Of a DNA stretch of 64,000 bases, positions 17,155 to 25,640 are shown piece after piece. The notes beneath the pieces are model-generated. The model did no database searches, was not told the origin of the DNA, and saw only the letters and a program-made list of their open reading frames with translations. Source of the DNA: Pinirhizobacter sp036499745. GTDB taxonomy: Bacteria > Pseudomonadota > Gammaproteobacteria > Xanthomonadales > Rhodanobacteraceae. Position 1 is the first letter of the stretch. Each line of letters begins with the position of its first letter. A program made the position numbers and the translations under genes. The stretch is taken from assembly GCF_036499745.1 (NCBI RefSeq), contig NZ_DASYDG010000028.1, positions 1 to 64,000 on the forward strand. The letters run 5' to 3'.

Positions 17155-17655
17155 ATGAAAAACCTGACCAGTAAGCTTATTGTACCGCTCGGCCTGGCCG
17201 GCCTGATCCTGGCCGGGTGTTCGCACCAGGAGGCCAAGCCGACGACCTCCTCGACGACCAGCACCAGCACTGTCGCACCCACCACGCGCACCACGTCATC
17301 GACCGCCGGCACCTCCCGCAGCACCAGCGGTACCGTCCGCAAGGCTGCAAGTTCCGTTTCGGACGCGGGCCTGCCCTCGAGTACCGGCGTTCCCGCCTGC
17401 GACGACTACCTGGCCAGCTACCGAAGCTGCCACCGCGCGGCGGCGATCTACCCGGCCGACCAGATCGATTCGCGCTACGAGCAGATGCGTCACACCCTGC
17501 TTCGCGACTCGCAAGATCCCGATATCCGTCCGCAGCTGGCCAACCGCTGCAATTCGCTGGCTTCGAACCTGAAGCAGGCGCTGCATGGCAAGAGCTGTGC
17601 GCCCGATGCCGCCCCGGCGAGCACTTCGCCCGCTGCCGCAGGCAGCGGTGGCTAG
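17155..17655 (+). CDS. Ser/Thr-rich outer-envelope lipoprotein, unknown function
   Basis: The 166-residue product has a lipoprotein signal ending in LILAGC (lipidated Cys about residue 21). A low-complexity Ser/Thr-rich linker of about 50 residues follows, then a compact C-terminal domain with four cysteines (PACDDYLASYRSCH and later RCNSL and GKSC) that probably form disulfides. I do not recognise the domain. The open frame extends upstream to 16894, but the ATG at 17155 gives a clean signal peptide. A proline-rich secreted protein gene follows after 39 bp, so the two may form an operon. Confidence 0.75.
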   Translation: MKNLTSKLIVPLGLAGLILAGCSHQEAKPTTSSTTSTSTVAPTTRTTSSTAGTSRSTSGTVRKAASSVSDAGLPSSTGVPACDDYLASYRSCHRAAAIYPADQIDSRYEQMRHTLLRDSQDPDIRPQLANRCNSLASNLKQALHGKSCAPDAAPASTSPAAAGSGG

Positions 17656-17694
17656 GCGGCCCATCCCCCCGTCCCCCCACTGGAGGAATCGCCC

Positions 17695-18189
17695 ATGAAG
17701 TTCAAACCCAGAACCGGCCTTCGCGCCCTCGCCCTGGCCACCTCGCTGTTCGCCGGCAGTGTGGCCGTGGCCCAGACCGACACGTCGCAACCGCCGGTGC
17801 CACCACCCCCGCCGACAGCCCCTGCACCTCCGGTCCCCCCACCGCCTCCGCCGCCCACCGACACACCGCCGCCCCCGCCGAGCGATGCGCCGTTGCCGCC
17901 CCCGCCAGGCACCGCGCCGGCTCCAGCCACACAAGCGCCGCCACCGCCTGCCGGCGCCGCCATGGCACCGACAGCCGGCGCCCAGGTGGAAGTGCATAGC
18001 AGCCAGCCACAGGTGGCCGCGATGGGTACACCGCCGGATTTCTCCACGCTCGCCAAGAGCGGCAAGTCCATCAGCGAAGCCGATGCCGCGGCCTATCCGG
18101 CCCTGGCCAACGACTTCCAGTACGCCGACAAGAACCGCGACGGGCGCATCACCAAGTCCGAGTACGAACGCTGGACGCAGGGAAAGTAA
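17695..18189 (+). CDS. Secreted proline-rich protein with EF-hand
   Basis: The 164-residue protein has a signal peptide (LRALALATSLFAGSVAVAQ), a long proline-rich stretch (about residues 35–90, runs of PPPPP) and a folded tail. The tail contains a canonical EF-hand loop, DKNRDGRITKSE, near residues 143–154, with Asp, Asn, Asp, Ile and Glu in the calcium-liganding places. Single EF-hands of this style occur in bacterial periplasmic proteins. The proline segment suggests an extended spacer across the cell wall or periplasm. Function is unknown. A hairpin terminator follows six bases after the stop. Confidence 0.78.
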   Translation: MKFKPRTGLRALALATSLFAGSVAVAQTDTSQPPVPPPPPTAPAPPVPPPPPPPTDTPPPPPSDAPLPPPPGTAPAPATQAPPPPAGAAMAPTAGAQVEVHSSQPQVAAMGTPPDFSTLAKSGKSISEADAAAYPALANDFQYADKNRDGRITKSEYERWTQGK

Positions 18190-18194
18190 GCGCG

Positions 18195-18232
18195 GTCGAA
18201 CAGGTCCCGGGCTGATCCGGGGCCTGTTCGAC
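18195..18232 (+). terminator. Long hairpin terminator
   Basis: GTCGAACAGG pairs perfectly with CCTGTTCGAC, then a G·T pair and a CCCGG/CCGGG inner stem enclose a six-base loop, giving about 16 paired bases. It lies just after the EF-hand gene and is followed by ATTCTTCC rather than a pure T-run. Confidence 0.75.
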
Positions 18233-18311
18233 ATTCTTCCGCAAAGGCATTGGCTACACTCTTCCTTCGCGTGCTTTTTATAAAAGTGATGTGCCCAAGG
18301 GAGAGCACTGC

Positions 18312-19403
18312 ATGAAACACACCGCCGCCACCACGGCGCTTGGTGCCGCTGCGTGCCTGGCACTGGGCATGGCCCGCGCACAGAACCCCAGCCCGCTGGA
18401 CATCCGCGCCTGCTCTGCCATAGAGACCGACTCACAACGCCTGGCCTGCTATGACAAGGCCGTGGGCAGGCCCAACCTGGTCACTGCGCAGAAAAAGGGC
18501 AATCCGGAAGCCAGCCGCGACCTGGCAGGTTTCGAAGCCGCGCACCGCGATATCGAAGGCACCTCCATCGGCGAAGGCGTGGCAGCACCCGTCTCGCTGC
18601 TCGATAGCCGTTGGGAACTCGCACCGGAATCGAAGCTGGGCACATTCAACCTGCGCGGCTACAAGCCGACCTATGTGTTACCGGTGTTCGTCAGCAGCGA
18701 CCAGAACCAGCGACCGTCGAGCCCCGCACCCAACCATACGGTGAGCGAAGACCAGGGACTGGACAACGTGGAGGCGAAGTTCCAGCTGAGCCTTAAGACC
18801 AAGGCGTGGCAGGGCGTGTTCGGCGACGTGGGCGACCTGTGGGTCGGTTACACGCAATCGTCCCGCTGGCAGGTCTACAACAAGGATATCTCACGCCCCT
18901 TCCGCGAAACCGACTACGAACCTGAAGCACTGCTGGCGTTCAACACCCACTACCAGGTGCTCGGCTGGGAGGGCCGGTTGCTCACCATCGGCGTGAACCA
19001 TCAATCGAACGGGCGAGCCGATCCGCTCTCGCGAAGCTGGAACCGCGTGGTGGCGGACGTCGGCTTCGAGCGGCCGGGCTGGGTGGTGATGCTGCGGCCG
19101 TGGTGGCGTATCCCGGAAGATCGCAAGACCGACGACAATCCTGACATCTCCGACTACATGGGCCGGGGCGAAGTGCAGGTGATCCGCGAATGGGATTCCA
19201 ACGAGTTCGGCCTGGCGGCGCGGCACTCCTTCCGCACCGGGGACCGCTCGCATGGCTCGCTACGCTTTACCTGGAGCTTTCCGATAGCCGGCAACCTGCG
19301 CGGTTACTTCGAAGCCTTCAATGGTTACGGCGAGAGCCTGATCGACTACAACCACAGCGCCAATTACCTGGGCCTGGGTGTGTCGTTGCTGGATTGGTAT
19401 TAG
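18312..19403 (+). CDS. pldA: Outer-membrane phospholipase A1
   Basis: PldA (OMPLA) is a calcium-dependent dimeric beta-barrel that hydrolyses phospholipids misplaced in the outer leaflet. The 363-residue protein has a signal peptide (ending AQN), an N-terminal extension and the family core. The catalytic block is GVNHQSNGRADPLSRSWNRV, with the His and Ser of the active site and the downstream Asn, and the strand WVVMLRPWWRI follows. Aromatic-rich alternating strands continue to the C-terminus. It is convergent with slyD, with a hairpin between. Confidence 0.92.
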   Translation: MKHTAATTALGAAACLALGMARAQNPSPLDIRACSAIETDSQRLACYDKAVGRPNLVTAQKKGNPEASRDLAGFEAAHRDIEGTSIGEGVAAPVSLLDSRWELAPESKLGTFNLRGYKPTYVLPVFVSSDQNQRPSSPAPNHTVSEDQGLDNVEAKFQLSLKTKAWQGVFGDVGDLWVGYTQSSRWQVYNKDISRPFRETDYEPEALLAFNTHYQVLGWEGRLLTIGVNHQSNGRADPLSRSWNRVVADVGFERPGWVVMLRPWWRIPEDRKTDDNPDISDYMGRGEVQVIREWDSNEFGLAARHSFRTGDRSHGSLRFTWSFPIAGNLRGYFEAFNGYGESLIDYNHSANYLGLGVSLLDWY

Positions 19404-19409
19404 CCCAAG

Positions 19410-19441
19410 CCGGGGTCGAAGGCTGAGCCTGCGAACCCCGG
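19410..19441. terminator. Bidirectional hairpin between pldA and slyD
   Basis: CCGGGGT pairs with ACCCCGG, with a one-base bulge and an inner AGGCT/AGCCT stem. It lies between two convergent stop codons and can serve both genes. Confidence 0.55.
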
Positions 19442-19453
19442 CAGCGGTCAGGT

Positions 19454-19936
19454 TTAGTGGTGGTGGCCGCCCACGCCATGGACATGGCCATGGCTCAGTT
19501 CCTCGGCGGTCGGCTCACGCACGTCGGAGATTTCAACGGCAAAGTGCAGGGTTTCGCCGGCAAGGGGATGGTTGCCGTCGACGGTAACCTGGTCGTCCTC
19601 GATCCGCGTGATGGTGACGTTGATCGCACCGTGGTCGTTGCGACCCTGGAACTGCATGCCCGGCTGGAGGTCTTCCACCCCCTGGAAGGCCTCGCGGGGC
19701 ACCACCTGGATGAGTTCGTCGTGCTTCACACCATAGCCTTCGGCGGGTGCGACATCCACGTTCAGCTTGTCGCCCTTCTCGCGGCCTTCCAGCGCGTTTT
19801 CCAGGCCCGGGACGATCTGGCCCTCGCCATGGATGTAGGCCAGCGGTTCACGGCCATCGGAGCTGTCGATCACCTCACCGGCATCGTTGGTGAGGGTGTA
19901 GTGGAACGATGCAACGGTGTTCTTGGCGATCTTCAT
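19454..19936 (-). CDS. slyD: FKBP-type peptidyl-prolyl isomerase SlyD
   Basis: This 160-residue protein has the SlyD layout: an FKBP domain split by the insert-in-flap chaperone domain. Motifs include YTLTNDAGEVIDSSDGREPL, HGEGQIVPGLENALEGREKGD and LAGETLHFAVEI. The short tail HGHVHGVGGHHH is a histidine-rich metal-binding end, as in nickel-handling SlyD proteins, though shorter than in E. coli. It acts in the cytoplasm as folding catalyst and possibly in metallocentre assembly. No hydrogenase or urease gene is in the window. Confidence 0.92.
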   Translation of the reverse strand: MKIAKNTVASFHYTLTNDAGEVIDSSDGREPLAYIHGEGQIVPGLENALEGREKGDKLNVDVAPAEGYGVKHDELIQVVPREAFQGVEDLQPGMQFQGRNDHGAINVTITRIEDDQVTVDGNHPLAGETLHFAVEISDVREPTAEELSHGHVHGVGGHHH

Positions 19937-20013
19937 CGTGGGGCTCTTTGCCTTGAGGGATCGAGTAGGCTAAGTGACGCGGCGCACGACTGCAAACCTC
20001 GCCCCTGGATTGG

Positions 20014-20499
20014 CTAGCCGGCCAGCACGCCAGGCAGGTCCCGGGCGATTTTCTCCGGGGTATCGGTGGGAGCGTAGCGGCGCACCACGTGTCCGTGTCG
20101 ATCAACCAGGAACTTGGTGAAGTTCCACTTGATCGCCTCGCTGCCCAGGATCCCCTTGCCCTCGTGCTTGAGCCACCGGTACATCGGATGGGCGTGCTCG
20201 CCATTGACCTCGACCTTGGAGAACATCGGGAACGAAACATCGTAGGTCAGTGAGCAGAAATCGCGTATCTGCGCCTCGTCGCCGGGCTCCTGGTGGCCGA
20301 ATTGATCGCAGGGGAAACCCAGGACGTCAAATCCCTGTGCTGAAAATTCCCGCTGAAGTTGCTCCAGGCCCTTGTATTGCGGCGTGAAGCCGCATTTGGA
20401 GGCCACGTTCACCACCAGCAACGCCCGGCCCTCGAATTCCCCGAGCGAACGCCCGCGACCATCGATGTCGCTTGCGCTGAAGTCGTAGATCGAAGCCAT
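20014..20499 (-). CDS. Glutathione peroxidase family (Cys-type)
   Basis: The 161-residue protein shows the thioredoxin-fold peroxidase motifs VVNVASKCGFTPQY (peroxidatic Cys36), LGFPCDQFGHQEP with the resolving-type Cys and Gln, and KWNFTKFLVDRHG with the conserved Trp-Asn. The active residue is cysteine, not selenocysteine. Proteins like BtuE reduce organic hydroperoxides using thioredoxin or glutathione. The open frame runs back to 21333 but that part is antisense to metN; ATG 20499 gives the normal start. It is divergent from metN by 75 bp. Confidence 0.92.
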   Translation of the reverse strand: MASIYDFSASDIDGRGRSLGEFEGRALLVVNVASKCGFTPQYKGLEQLQREFSAQGFDVLGFPCDQFGHQEPGDEAQIRDFCSLTYDVSFPMFSKVEVNGEHAHPMYRWLKHEGKGILGSEAIKWNFTKFLVDRHGHVVRRYAPTDTPEKIARDLPGVLAG

Positions 20500-20574
20500 C
20501 GGTCGTCCCCGCGCGCACCAAAGATACGGAAGTCTAAACCCTCGCCGGCCTTCCATGCAGGTTAAGATTCGTGC

Positions 20575-21597
20575 ATGACCGAACGCCCTGCTTTGATCAC
20601 CCTTAAGGCCGTTGCCAAGTCCTACCGCGTGCGCGGCCGCGACATACCCGCCCTGCAGCCGACGGACCTGGCCATCGAAGCGGGCGAAGTGTTCGGCATC
20701 ATCGGCCATTCGGGAGCGGGCAAGTCCACCCTGTTGCGGCTGGTCAACCTGCTGGAGAAGCCCACCGCCGGCCGCGTGGTTATCGACGGCGCGGACGTCA
20801 CCAGCATCGATGGTGCGGCGCTTCGCGACCTTCGTGCAGGCATCGGCATGATCTTCCAGCATTTCAACCTGTTGTCCTCGCGCACCGTGCGCGACAACAT
20901 CGCCTTTCCGCTGCGCCTTCGCCCAGGCATGGACGAGGCGGCCATCGCCCGGCGCGTGCAGGAACTGCTTGAGCGTGTGGGCCTTGCCGGGCTCGCCGAC
21001 AACTACCCGGCCCAGCTGTCGGGCGGCCAGAAGCAGCGCGTGGGCATCGCGCGGGCGCTGGCCAACAAACCGCGGGTGTTGCTGTGCGACGAGGCCACCA
21101 GCGCGCTCGATCCGCAGACCACGGCCTCGGTGCTGGACCTGCTGCTGGACATCAATCGGGAACTGGGCCTCACCATCGTGCTGATCACCCACGAGATGGA
21201 CGTGATCCGCCGTGTCTGCGACAGGGTCGCCGTGCTCGATGCCGGGCGCGTGGTGGAACTGGGCAATGTGGTTGATGTCTTCCTGCATCCGGAGCATCCC
21301 ACCACGCGGCGCTTCGTCAGCGAGGCCGAGCACGGCGATGAAGGCGGTCCGGACTACAGCGCGGTGGAAGGACGGCTGATGCGCCTGTCATTCCGTGGCG
21401 AGGCCACCTATGCGCCAACCCTGTCGTCGGTGGTGCGCGACACCGGCATCGAATACAACCTGCTGTCCGGCCGTATCGACCGCATCAAGGACATACCGTA
21501 CGGCCAGCTCACCCTGGCCATGCGCGGGGCCCGCATGGATGCCGCCGTGGCGCAGCTTCGCGCCGCGGGCGTAGTGGTGCAGGAGATCGCCCGATGA
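20575..21597 (+). CDS. metN: Methionine ABC importer, ATP-binding protein
   Basis: MetN is the ATPase of the MetNIQ D/L-methionine importer. The 340-residue protein has Walker A GHSGAGKST at residues 44–52, the LSGGQKQRVGIARAL signature, Walker B VLLCDEATSALDP and a switch histidine in LITHEMDVIRRVCD. The C-terminal NIL domain (about 260–340) binds methionine and causes transinhibition. It starts the three-gene operon; metI overlaps it by four bases. I saw no MetJ box or SAM riboswitch fold in the 75-bp upstream gap. Confidence 0.95.
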   Translation: MTERPALITLKAVAKSYRVRGRDIPALQPTDLAIEAGEVFGIIGHSGAGKSTLLRLVNLLEKPTAGRVVIDGADVTSIDGAALRDLRAGIGMIFQHFNLLSSRTVRDNIAFPLRLRPGMDEAAIARRVQELLERVGLAGLADNYPAQLSGGQKQRVGIARALANKPRVLLCDEATSALDPQTTASVLDLLLDINRELGLTIVLITHEMDVIRRVCDRVAVLDAGRVVELGNVVDVFLHPEHPTTRRFVSEAEHGDEGGPDYSAVEGRLMRLSFRGEATYAPTLSSVVRDTGIEYNLLSGRIDRIKDIPYGQLTLAMRGARMDAAVAQLRAAGVVVQEIAR

Positions 21598-22280
21598 ACG
21601 CGCCTTCGCTGCTGCAACAATGGTTCCCCAACATCACTGACTGGACGGAAATCGGCCAGGCCTGCATCGACACCCTGCTGATGCTTGGCGGCTCGCTGCT
21701 GCTCACGGTCGTGATCGGCCTGCCTCTTGGCGTATGGCTGTTCCTGGCCAGTCGCAGCCAGTTGCACGACAGTCCGCGGAGCTACGCTGCGCTCTCGCTG
21801 GTGGTGAACGTGCTGCGCTCGATCCCGTTCATCATCCTGATGATCCTGCTGATGCCGCTGACCTTCTTCCTGATGCGCGCGACCATCGGTATCCGTGGCG
21901 CCATTCCACCCCTGGTGATCGGCGCCGCGCCGTTCTTTGCGCGACTGGTGGAAAGCGCCCTGCGCGAAGTGGGCACCGGTGTTGTCGAGGCCAGCCAGGC
22001 CATGGGCGCCACCACCGGGCAGATCGTGCAGCGCGTGCTGCTTCCCGAGGCCCGCGCCGGCATTGTCGCGGCGATCACGGTGACCGCCATCGCACTGGTG
22101 GGCTATACGGCGATGGGCGGCATCATCGGCGCCGGCGGCCTGGGAAGCCTCGCCTACCAATACGGTTACCTGGGTTACAAACCCGACTACATGATCGTGA
22201 CCGTTGCCCTGCTGGTACTGCTGGTACAGCTGCTACAGATGCTGGGCGACGCGATCGTGCGCCGGATGTCCCACCACTAG
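21594..22280 (+). CDS. metI: Methionine ABC importer, permease
   Basis: The 228-residue inner-membrane protein has about five helices and the permease EAA-type loop, here VVEASQAMGATTGQIVQRVLLPEA, which docks on MetN. It ends in the GYLGYKPDYMIVTVALLVLLVQLLQ helix typical of MetI. Its ATG overlaps the metN stop (ATGA), so translation is coupled, and metQ follows after 69 bp. Confidence 0.95.
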   Translation: MNAPSLLQQWFPNITDWTEIGQACIDTLLMLGGSLLLTVVIGLPLGVWLFLASRSQLHDSPRSYAALSLVVNVLRSIPFIILMILLMPLTFFLMRATIGIRGAIPPLVIGAAPFFARLVESALREVGTGVVEASQAMGATTGQIVQRVLLPEARAGIVAAITVTAIALVGYTAMGGIIGAGGLGSLAYQYGYLGYKPDYMIVTVALLVLLVQLLQMLGDAIVRRMSHH

Positions 22281-22349
22281 GCGCCTTTGCCATTTGGATG
22301 TCTGGAAGGCTATGCTGCCGCACCGCAACAAAAACACGGATATCCATCA

Positions 22350-23141
22350 ATGAAGACCCTCCTGCCCATCCTCGCCGCCGCCCTGCTGGCACTGGCCGGC
22401 TGTGGGCAGAAGGCTGCCGACGACACGCACCTGTCGGTGGCCGCCACCGCGGTGCCGCACGCTGAAATCCTGAACTTCGTCAAGCCCATGCTGGCCCGTG
22501 AGGGCATCACCCTGGACATCAAGGTGTTCGCCGACTACGTGCAGCCCAACCTGCAGGTGGCGCAGAACCAGATCGACGTGAACTACTTCCAGACAGAGCC
22601 CTACCTGGACCAGTTCAATCGCGAACGCGGCACCCACCTGGTGACGGTGGTCGGTGTGCACATCGAGCCGTTCGGCGCCTATTCGCGCAAGTACAAGTCG
22701 ATCGGCGACCTGCCCGACGGCGCCAGCGTGGTGATCCCGAACGATCCGAGCAACAACAGCCGCGCGCTGCTTCTGCTGGCGAAGAACGGCCTGATCACCC
22801 TGGCCGATCCGAACGACCGTCTGGCAACGCTCAAGGACATCACGGCCAATCCGAAGAACCTTAAATTCCGCGAGATGGAAGCGGCGATGTTGCCGCGAGT
22901 ACTGGGCGAAGTGGACCTGGCCCTGATCAACACCAACTATGCGCTGGCGGCCAAACTCGACCCGTTGAAGGATGCGCTGCTGATCGAAGGCAAGGATTCC
23001 CCCTACGTCAATTTCCTGGTTTCGCGGGATGACAACCGCGAAGATCCGCGTGTACAGAAACTGGCCAGGGCGCTGACCAGTCCCGAGGTGAAAGCGTTCA
23101 TCCAGTCCCGCTACAAGGGCGCGGTGCTGCCTGCCTTCTGA
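22350..23141 (+). CDS. metQ: Methionine-binding lipoprotein MetQ
   Basis: MetQ is the periplasmic substrate-binding component. The 263-residue precursor has a lipobox LLALAGC (Cys about 19), and NlpA-family blocks YVQPNLQVAQNQIDVNYFQTE, NDPSNNSRALLLLAKNGLI and EVDLALINTNYAL. The ATG at 22350 was chosen because it begins the lipoprotein signal; the frame is open from 22287. The following cytochrome gene starts two bases after the stop and may be read through from this operon. Confidence 0.95.
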   Translation: MKTLLPILAAALLALAGCGQKAADDTHLSVAATAVPHAEILNFVKPMLAREGITLDIKVFADYVQPNLQVAQNQIDVNYFQTEPYLDQFNRERGTHLVTVVGVHIEPFGAYSRKYKSIGDLPDGASVVIPNDPSNNSRALLLLAKNGLITLADPNDRLATLKDITANPKNLKFREMEAAMLPRVLGEVDLALINTNYALAAKLDPLKDALLIEGKDSPYVNFLVSRDDNREDPRVQKLARALTSPEVKAFIQSRYKGAVLPAF

Positions 23142-23142
23142 C

Positions 23143-23964
23143 ATGCGAATCCCTTCAAAACTGTTTGGCCCGTTGTTGGCGCTGCTGCTCGCCCTGCCCG
23201 GCGCCGGCGCCGCCCAGGACCTGCGCATCGAAGGCCTGGGCCAGGTCCGCGTGCTGACGGCGGCCCAGATGCGCGCACGCCCGGACGCGCGCGACATCTT
23301 GGTACCCGATGACCCGGTGTACCACCGGGACATGCACTACAGGGCAGTGCCCTTGCGCTCACTGCTTTCGGGCCTTGCCGCCGATGCGCATGTGCAGTTC
23401 GTCGCCACCGACGGATTCACCGGTGAAGTGCCTGCGCACCTGGTGATTGACGGCGGCCGTACCACCGGCTGGCTCGCGATCGAACCTGAAGGCCATCCCT
23501 GGCCTCCGGTAGGGCCGGGCAAACCATCGGCGGGGCCGTTCTACGTGGTCTGGACTGAACCTTCAGCGGCCGGCGTGGGCCGCGAACAGTGGCCCTTCCA
23601 GGTAGCCACCGTGCGCGTCACCACCGACGTCGACACGAGGTTCCCCGGCATGCTGCCCGACCCCGCCCTGCCGCCGGACGCGCCGGCCCGACGGGGATTC
23701 GCCGTGTTCAAGAAGGATTGCATCACCTGCCACACGCTCAATGGCCAGGGCGACGCCCGGCTCGGACCGGACCTCAACATCCCCCATAGCCCAACCGAGT
23801 ACCTGGGCACGGCCTACCTCAAGAAACTGGTGCGCAACCCGCAGGACCTGCGCCATTGGCCCGAGGCGAAGATGCCGGCGTTCGACAGGCGCACGCTCAG
23901 CGATGCCGACCTCGACGACCTGGTGGCCTACCTCAGCCACATGGCGTCGCGCAGGCCGAAGTAG
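23143..23964 (+). CDS. Periplasmic c-type cytochrome with molybdopterin-oxidoreductase-like N-domain
   Basis: The 273-residue protein has an export signal (about residues 1–25) and two parts. The N-terminal part (about 30–170) resembles the oxidoreductase molybdopterin-binding fold seen in small periplasmic proteins (DDPVYHRDMHYRAVPLRSLL, VQFVATDGFTGEVPAHLV), without an obvious cofactor cysteine. The C-terminal part is a mono-haem cytochrome c with CITCH and a likely Met axial ligand in AKMPAFDRRTLS. It begins two bases after metQ, and its 3' end overlaps the convergent aminopeptidase gene by 32 bp. An electron-transfer role is likely; partner unknown. Confidence 0.7.
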   Translation: MRIPSKLFGPLLALLLALPGAGAAQDLRIEGLGQVRVLTAAQMRARPDARDILVPDDPVYHRDMHYRAVPLRSLLSGLAADAHVQFVATDGFTGEVPAHLVIDGGRTTGWLAIEPEGHPWPPVGPGKPSAGPFYVVWTEPSAAGVGREQWPFQVATVRVTTDVDTRFPGMLPDPALPPDAPARRGFAVFKKDCITCHTLNGQGDARLGPDLNIPHSPTEYLGTAYLKKLVRNPQDLRHWPEAKMPAFDRRTLSDADLDDLVAYLSHMASRRPK

Positions 23965-24997
23965 CCAGCGCCTCGAGGCTAGCCTGTCGCGCTTGTTTCG
24001 GTTCCCTGGCCAATACTGCTACGCGCGCATGGAAAGCGGCCCAGTTACCATGGACCTGGGCGAACAGGGCCGTGAAAGCCGGCACCCATTGCTCGTACAG
24101 GCCAAACGGCAGCAGGCTGGCGTTGTTGAGGTCCCCCGCCACCCATGCGTCGTAGCGTTTGTCGCCACCGAAGTCCGTATCGCGCCAATGCGCGTAGCGT
24201 TCACGGAAGCCGGCGAAGGCAGCACGCTTTTCCTTCGCCAGCGTCATCGGCTCCCCGCCGCGGGTATAAATGTCGGCCAACGACTGCCGCAGATCGATCA
24301 CCAACTGGGTAAACGCTGCTTCCATGCGGTCTCCGCGCGGATCCACCGGACCCAGCCCTCGAGCGTGTCGCCATGCATCCAGGCCCTGCCGCTGCACGAA
24401 CGTCGCGTAGGACTCGTTGAAGGCGGTATCGCCGGCCACGTAGACACGCTGGTGCGCCAGTTCATGGAACACCTCGCCGGCCAGTTCGTCATCGTCCCAT
24501 CGCAGCATGCTGCTTAGCACCGGATCGTCAAACCAGCCAAGGGTGGAATACGCAGGCGCACCGCCCACGCTCACATCGTCCCCAAGGGCACGTAGCCGAT
24601 CGGCTTCACGCGCGGCCTGCGCTTGCGAAAAATACCCGCGGTAGGCGACGCAGCCGGCGATGGGGAAGCAATGATTGACGGCCTTGATGGAGTAGGCCGG
24701 CGTGGCGAACACATTCCAAACCACGTAGGGCCGGTGAATATCCACGTATCGGGTATAGCTGCCATTGCGCGGCAGTGCCAGCATGTCGGAGGCGAAACGT
24801 CGCGCCTTCAAGGCAAGTTTCAGCCGATCCGCGACGGTTGTATCGGTAGCAGGGTCCGCAAGCACGCGATCGATCGCCTGCCGATGCACCAACAACGACG
24901 CCTGTCCCCTCGCCACGTGTGCGTAATAGCAACCCCCGGGCAACAGCAGCGCAACCGCCAGCAAGCACGAGCGGAGCGTTTGCACGCCCCGAGTCAT
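23933..24997 (-). CDS. Putative aminopeptidase lipoprotein (HELAH zinc motif)
   Basis: This 354-residue precursor has a lipoprotein signal (LLPGGC, Cys about 23) and matches the family annotated as predicted aminopeptidase (Pfam Aminopep). The zinc site is FHELAHQRVYVAGDTAFNES, an HExxH with a downstream Glu in NESYATFVQRQG. Other family features are NVFATPAYSIKAVNHCFPIA and RAYFS-like CVAYRGYFSQAQA. Biochemical substrates are not established. Its 3' end overlaps the cytochrome gene by 32 bp tail to tail, which is unusual in this window. Confidence 0.82.
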   Translation of the reverse strand: MTRGVQTLRSCLLAVALLLPGGCYYAHVARGQASLLVHRQAIDRVLADPATDTTVADRLKLALKARRFASDMLALPRNGSYTRYVDIHRPYVVWNVFATPAYSIKAVNHCFPIAGCVAYRGYFSQAQAAREADRLRALGDDVSVGGAPAYSTLGWFDDPVLSSMLRWDDDELAGEVFHELAHQRVYVAGDTAFNESYATFVQRQGLDAWRHARGLGPVDPRGDRMEAAFTQLVIDLRQSLADIYTRGGEPMTLAKEKRAAFAGFRERYAHWRDTDFGGDKRYDAWVAGDLNNASLLPFGLYEQWVPAFTALFAQVHGNWAAFHARVAVLAREPKQARQASLEALATSACATPCG

Positions 24998-25006
24998 GCG
25001 CTGCCG

Positions 25007-25543
25007 TCAGTGATCGCTGCGGTGACTGTCCCCGCGCGACCCGCCGTGGTTGCCGTTGCTGCCACCGTTGCCATGGTACCCACCCGACGGACGTGCACCC
25101 GATGGGCGCCCACCCTGGCTGGAACTACCCGGACGTCCTTGCCAGCCGCCAGGCCGCCCATGCCCATCATCGGCCCTGCCACGCCATCCACCAGGAGGCG
25201 GGCGGCGATCGCCCACCGCTCCGTCATGGCGATCGCCTGGACGCCCGTTCCACCCTCCCGGACGGCCACGGCCGCCGTGATCGCGCCAATCGGACGGACG
25301 GCGATAGCGATGACCATGGCCATCGTCGACCCAGATGGTCGAGACGCCGAAACCACTGCCGTAGTAGTAGTCGTCATAGCCCGGATAGTAAGCCGGATAG
25401 ACGGGGTAAGGGTCGGAATAAACCGGTGCGGACTCGCCGATGTAGGCGCCGCCGCCGGAACGCACGTAGGCCGGCTCGTAGTAACACGCCGACAATGCCC
25501 CTGCCATCACGGCAAGAGCGGCACAACGCCAAACGGTTTTCAT
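25007..25543 (-). CDS. Gly/Arg-rich small lipoprotein, unknown function
   Basis: The 178-residue precursor has a signal ending in GALSAC (lipidated Cys about 20). It is followed by a tyrosine/proline-rich segment (DPYPVYPAYYPGYDDYYYGSG) with VSTIWVDDGHGHRYRRPSDW, and then about 100 residues of low-complexity Gly, Arg, His, Asp and Ser. This looks intrinsically disordered and surface-exposed. I do not recognise a catalytic domain. An AGGGTG Shine-Dalgarno is about seven bases before the ATG. It lies just before the aminopeptidase gene on the same strand in the opposite order of transcription (it is upstream, nine bp apart), so they may be co-transcribed. Confidence 0.65.
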   Translation of the reverse strand: MKTVWRCAALAVMAGALSACYYEPAYVRSGGGAYIGESAPVYSDPYPVYPAYYPGYDDYYYGSGFGVSTIWVDDGHGHRYRRPSDWRDHGGRGRPGGWNGRPGDRHDGAVGDRRPPPGGWRGRADDGHGRPGGWQGRPGSSSQGGRPSGARPSGGYHGNGGSNGNHGGSRGDSHRSDH

Positions 25544-25640
25544 CTCGACACCCTGTCTGCCTTACGCCACCAAGCTGCGCTGGCGGCGTTGAATGGGTCC
25601 TTAAGTTGGCGCGTGCCGGCCCCTGGTGGATGCCTGCCGT

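Noticed and set aside
20014..20499. Selenocysteine glutathione peroxidase
   Set aside because: The active-site codon is for cysteine and no in-frame TGA is present.
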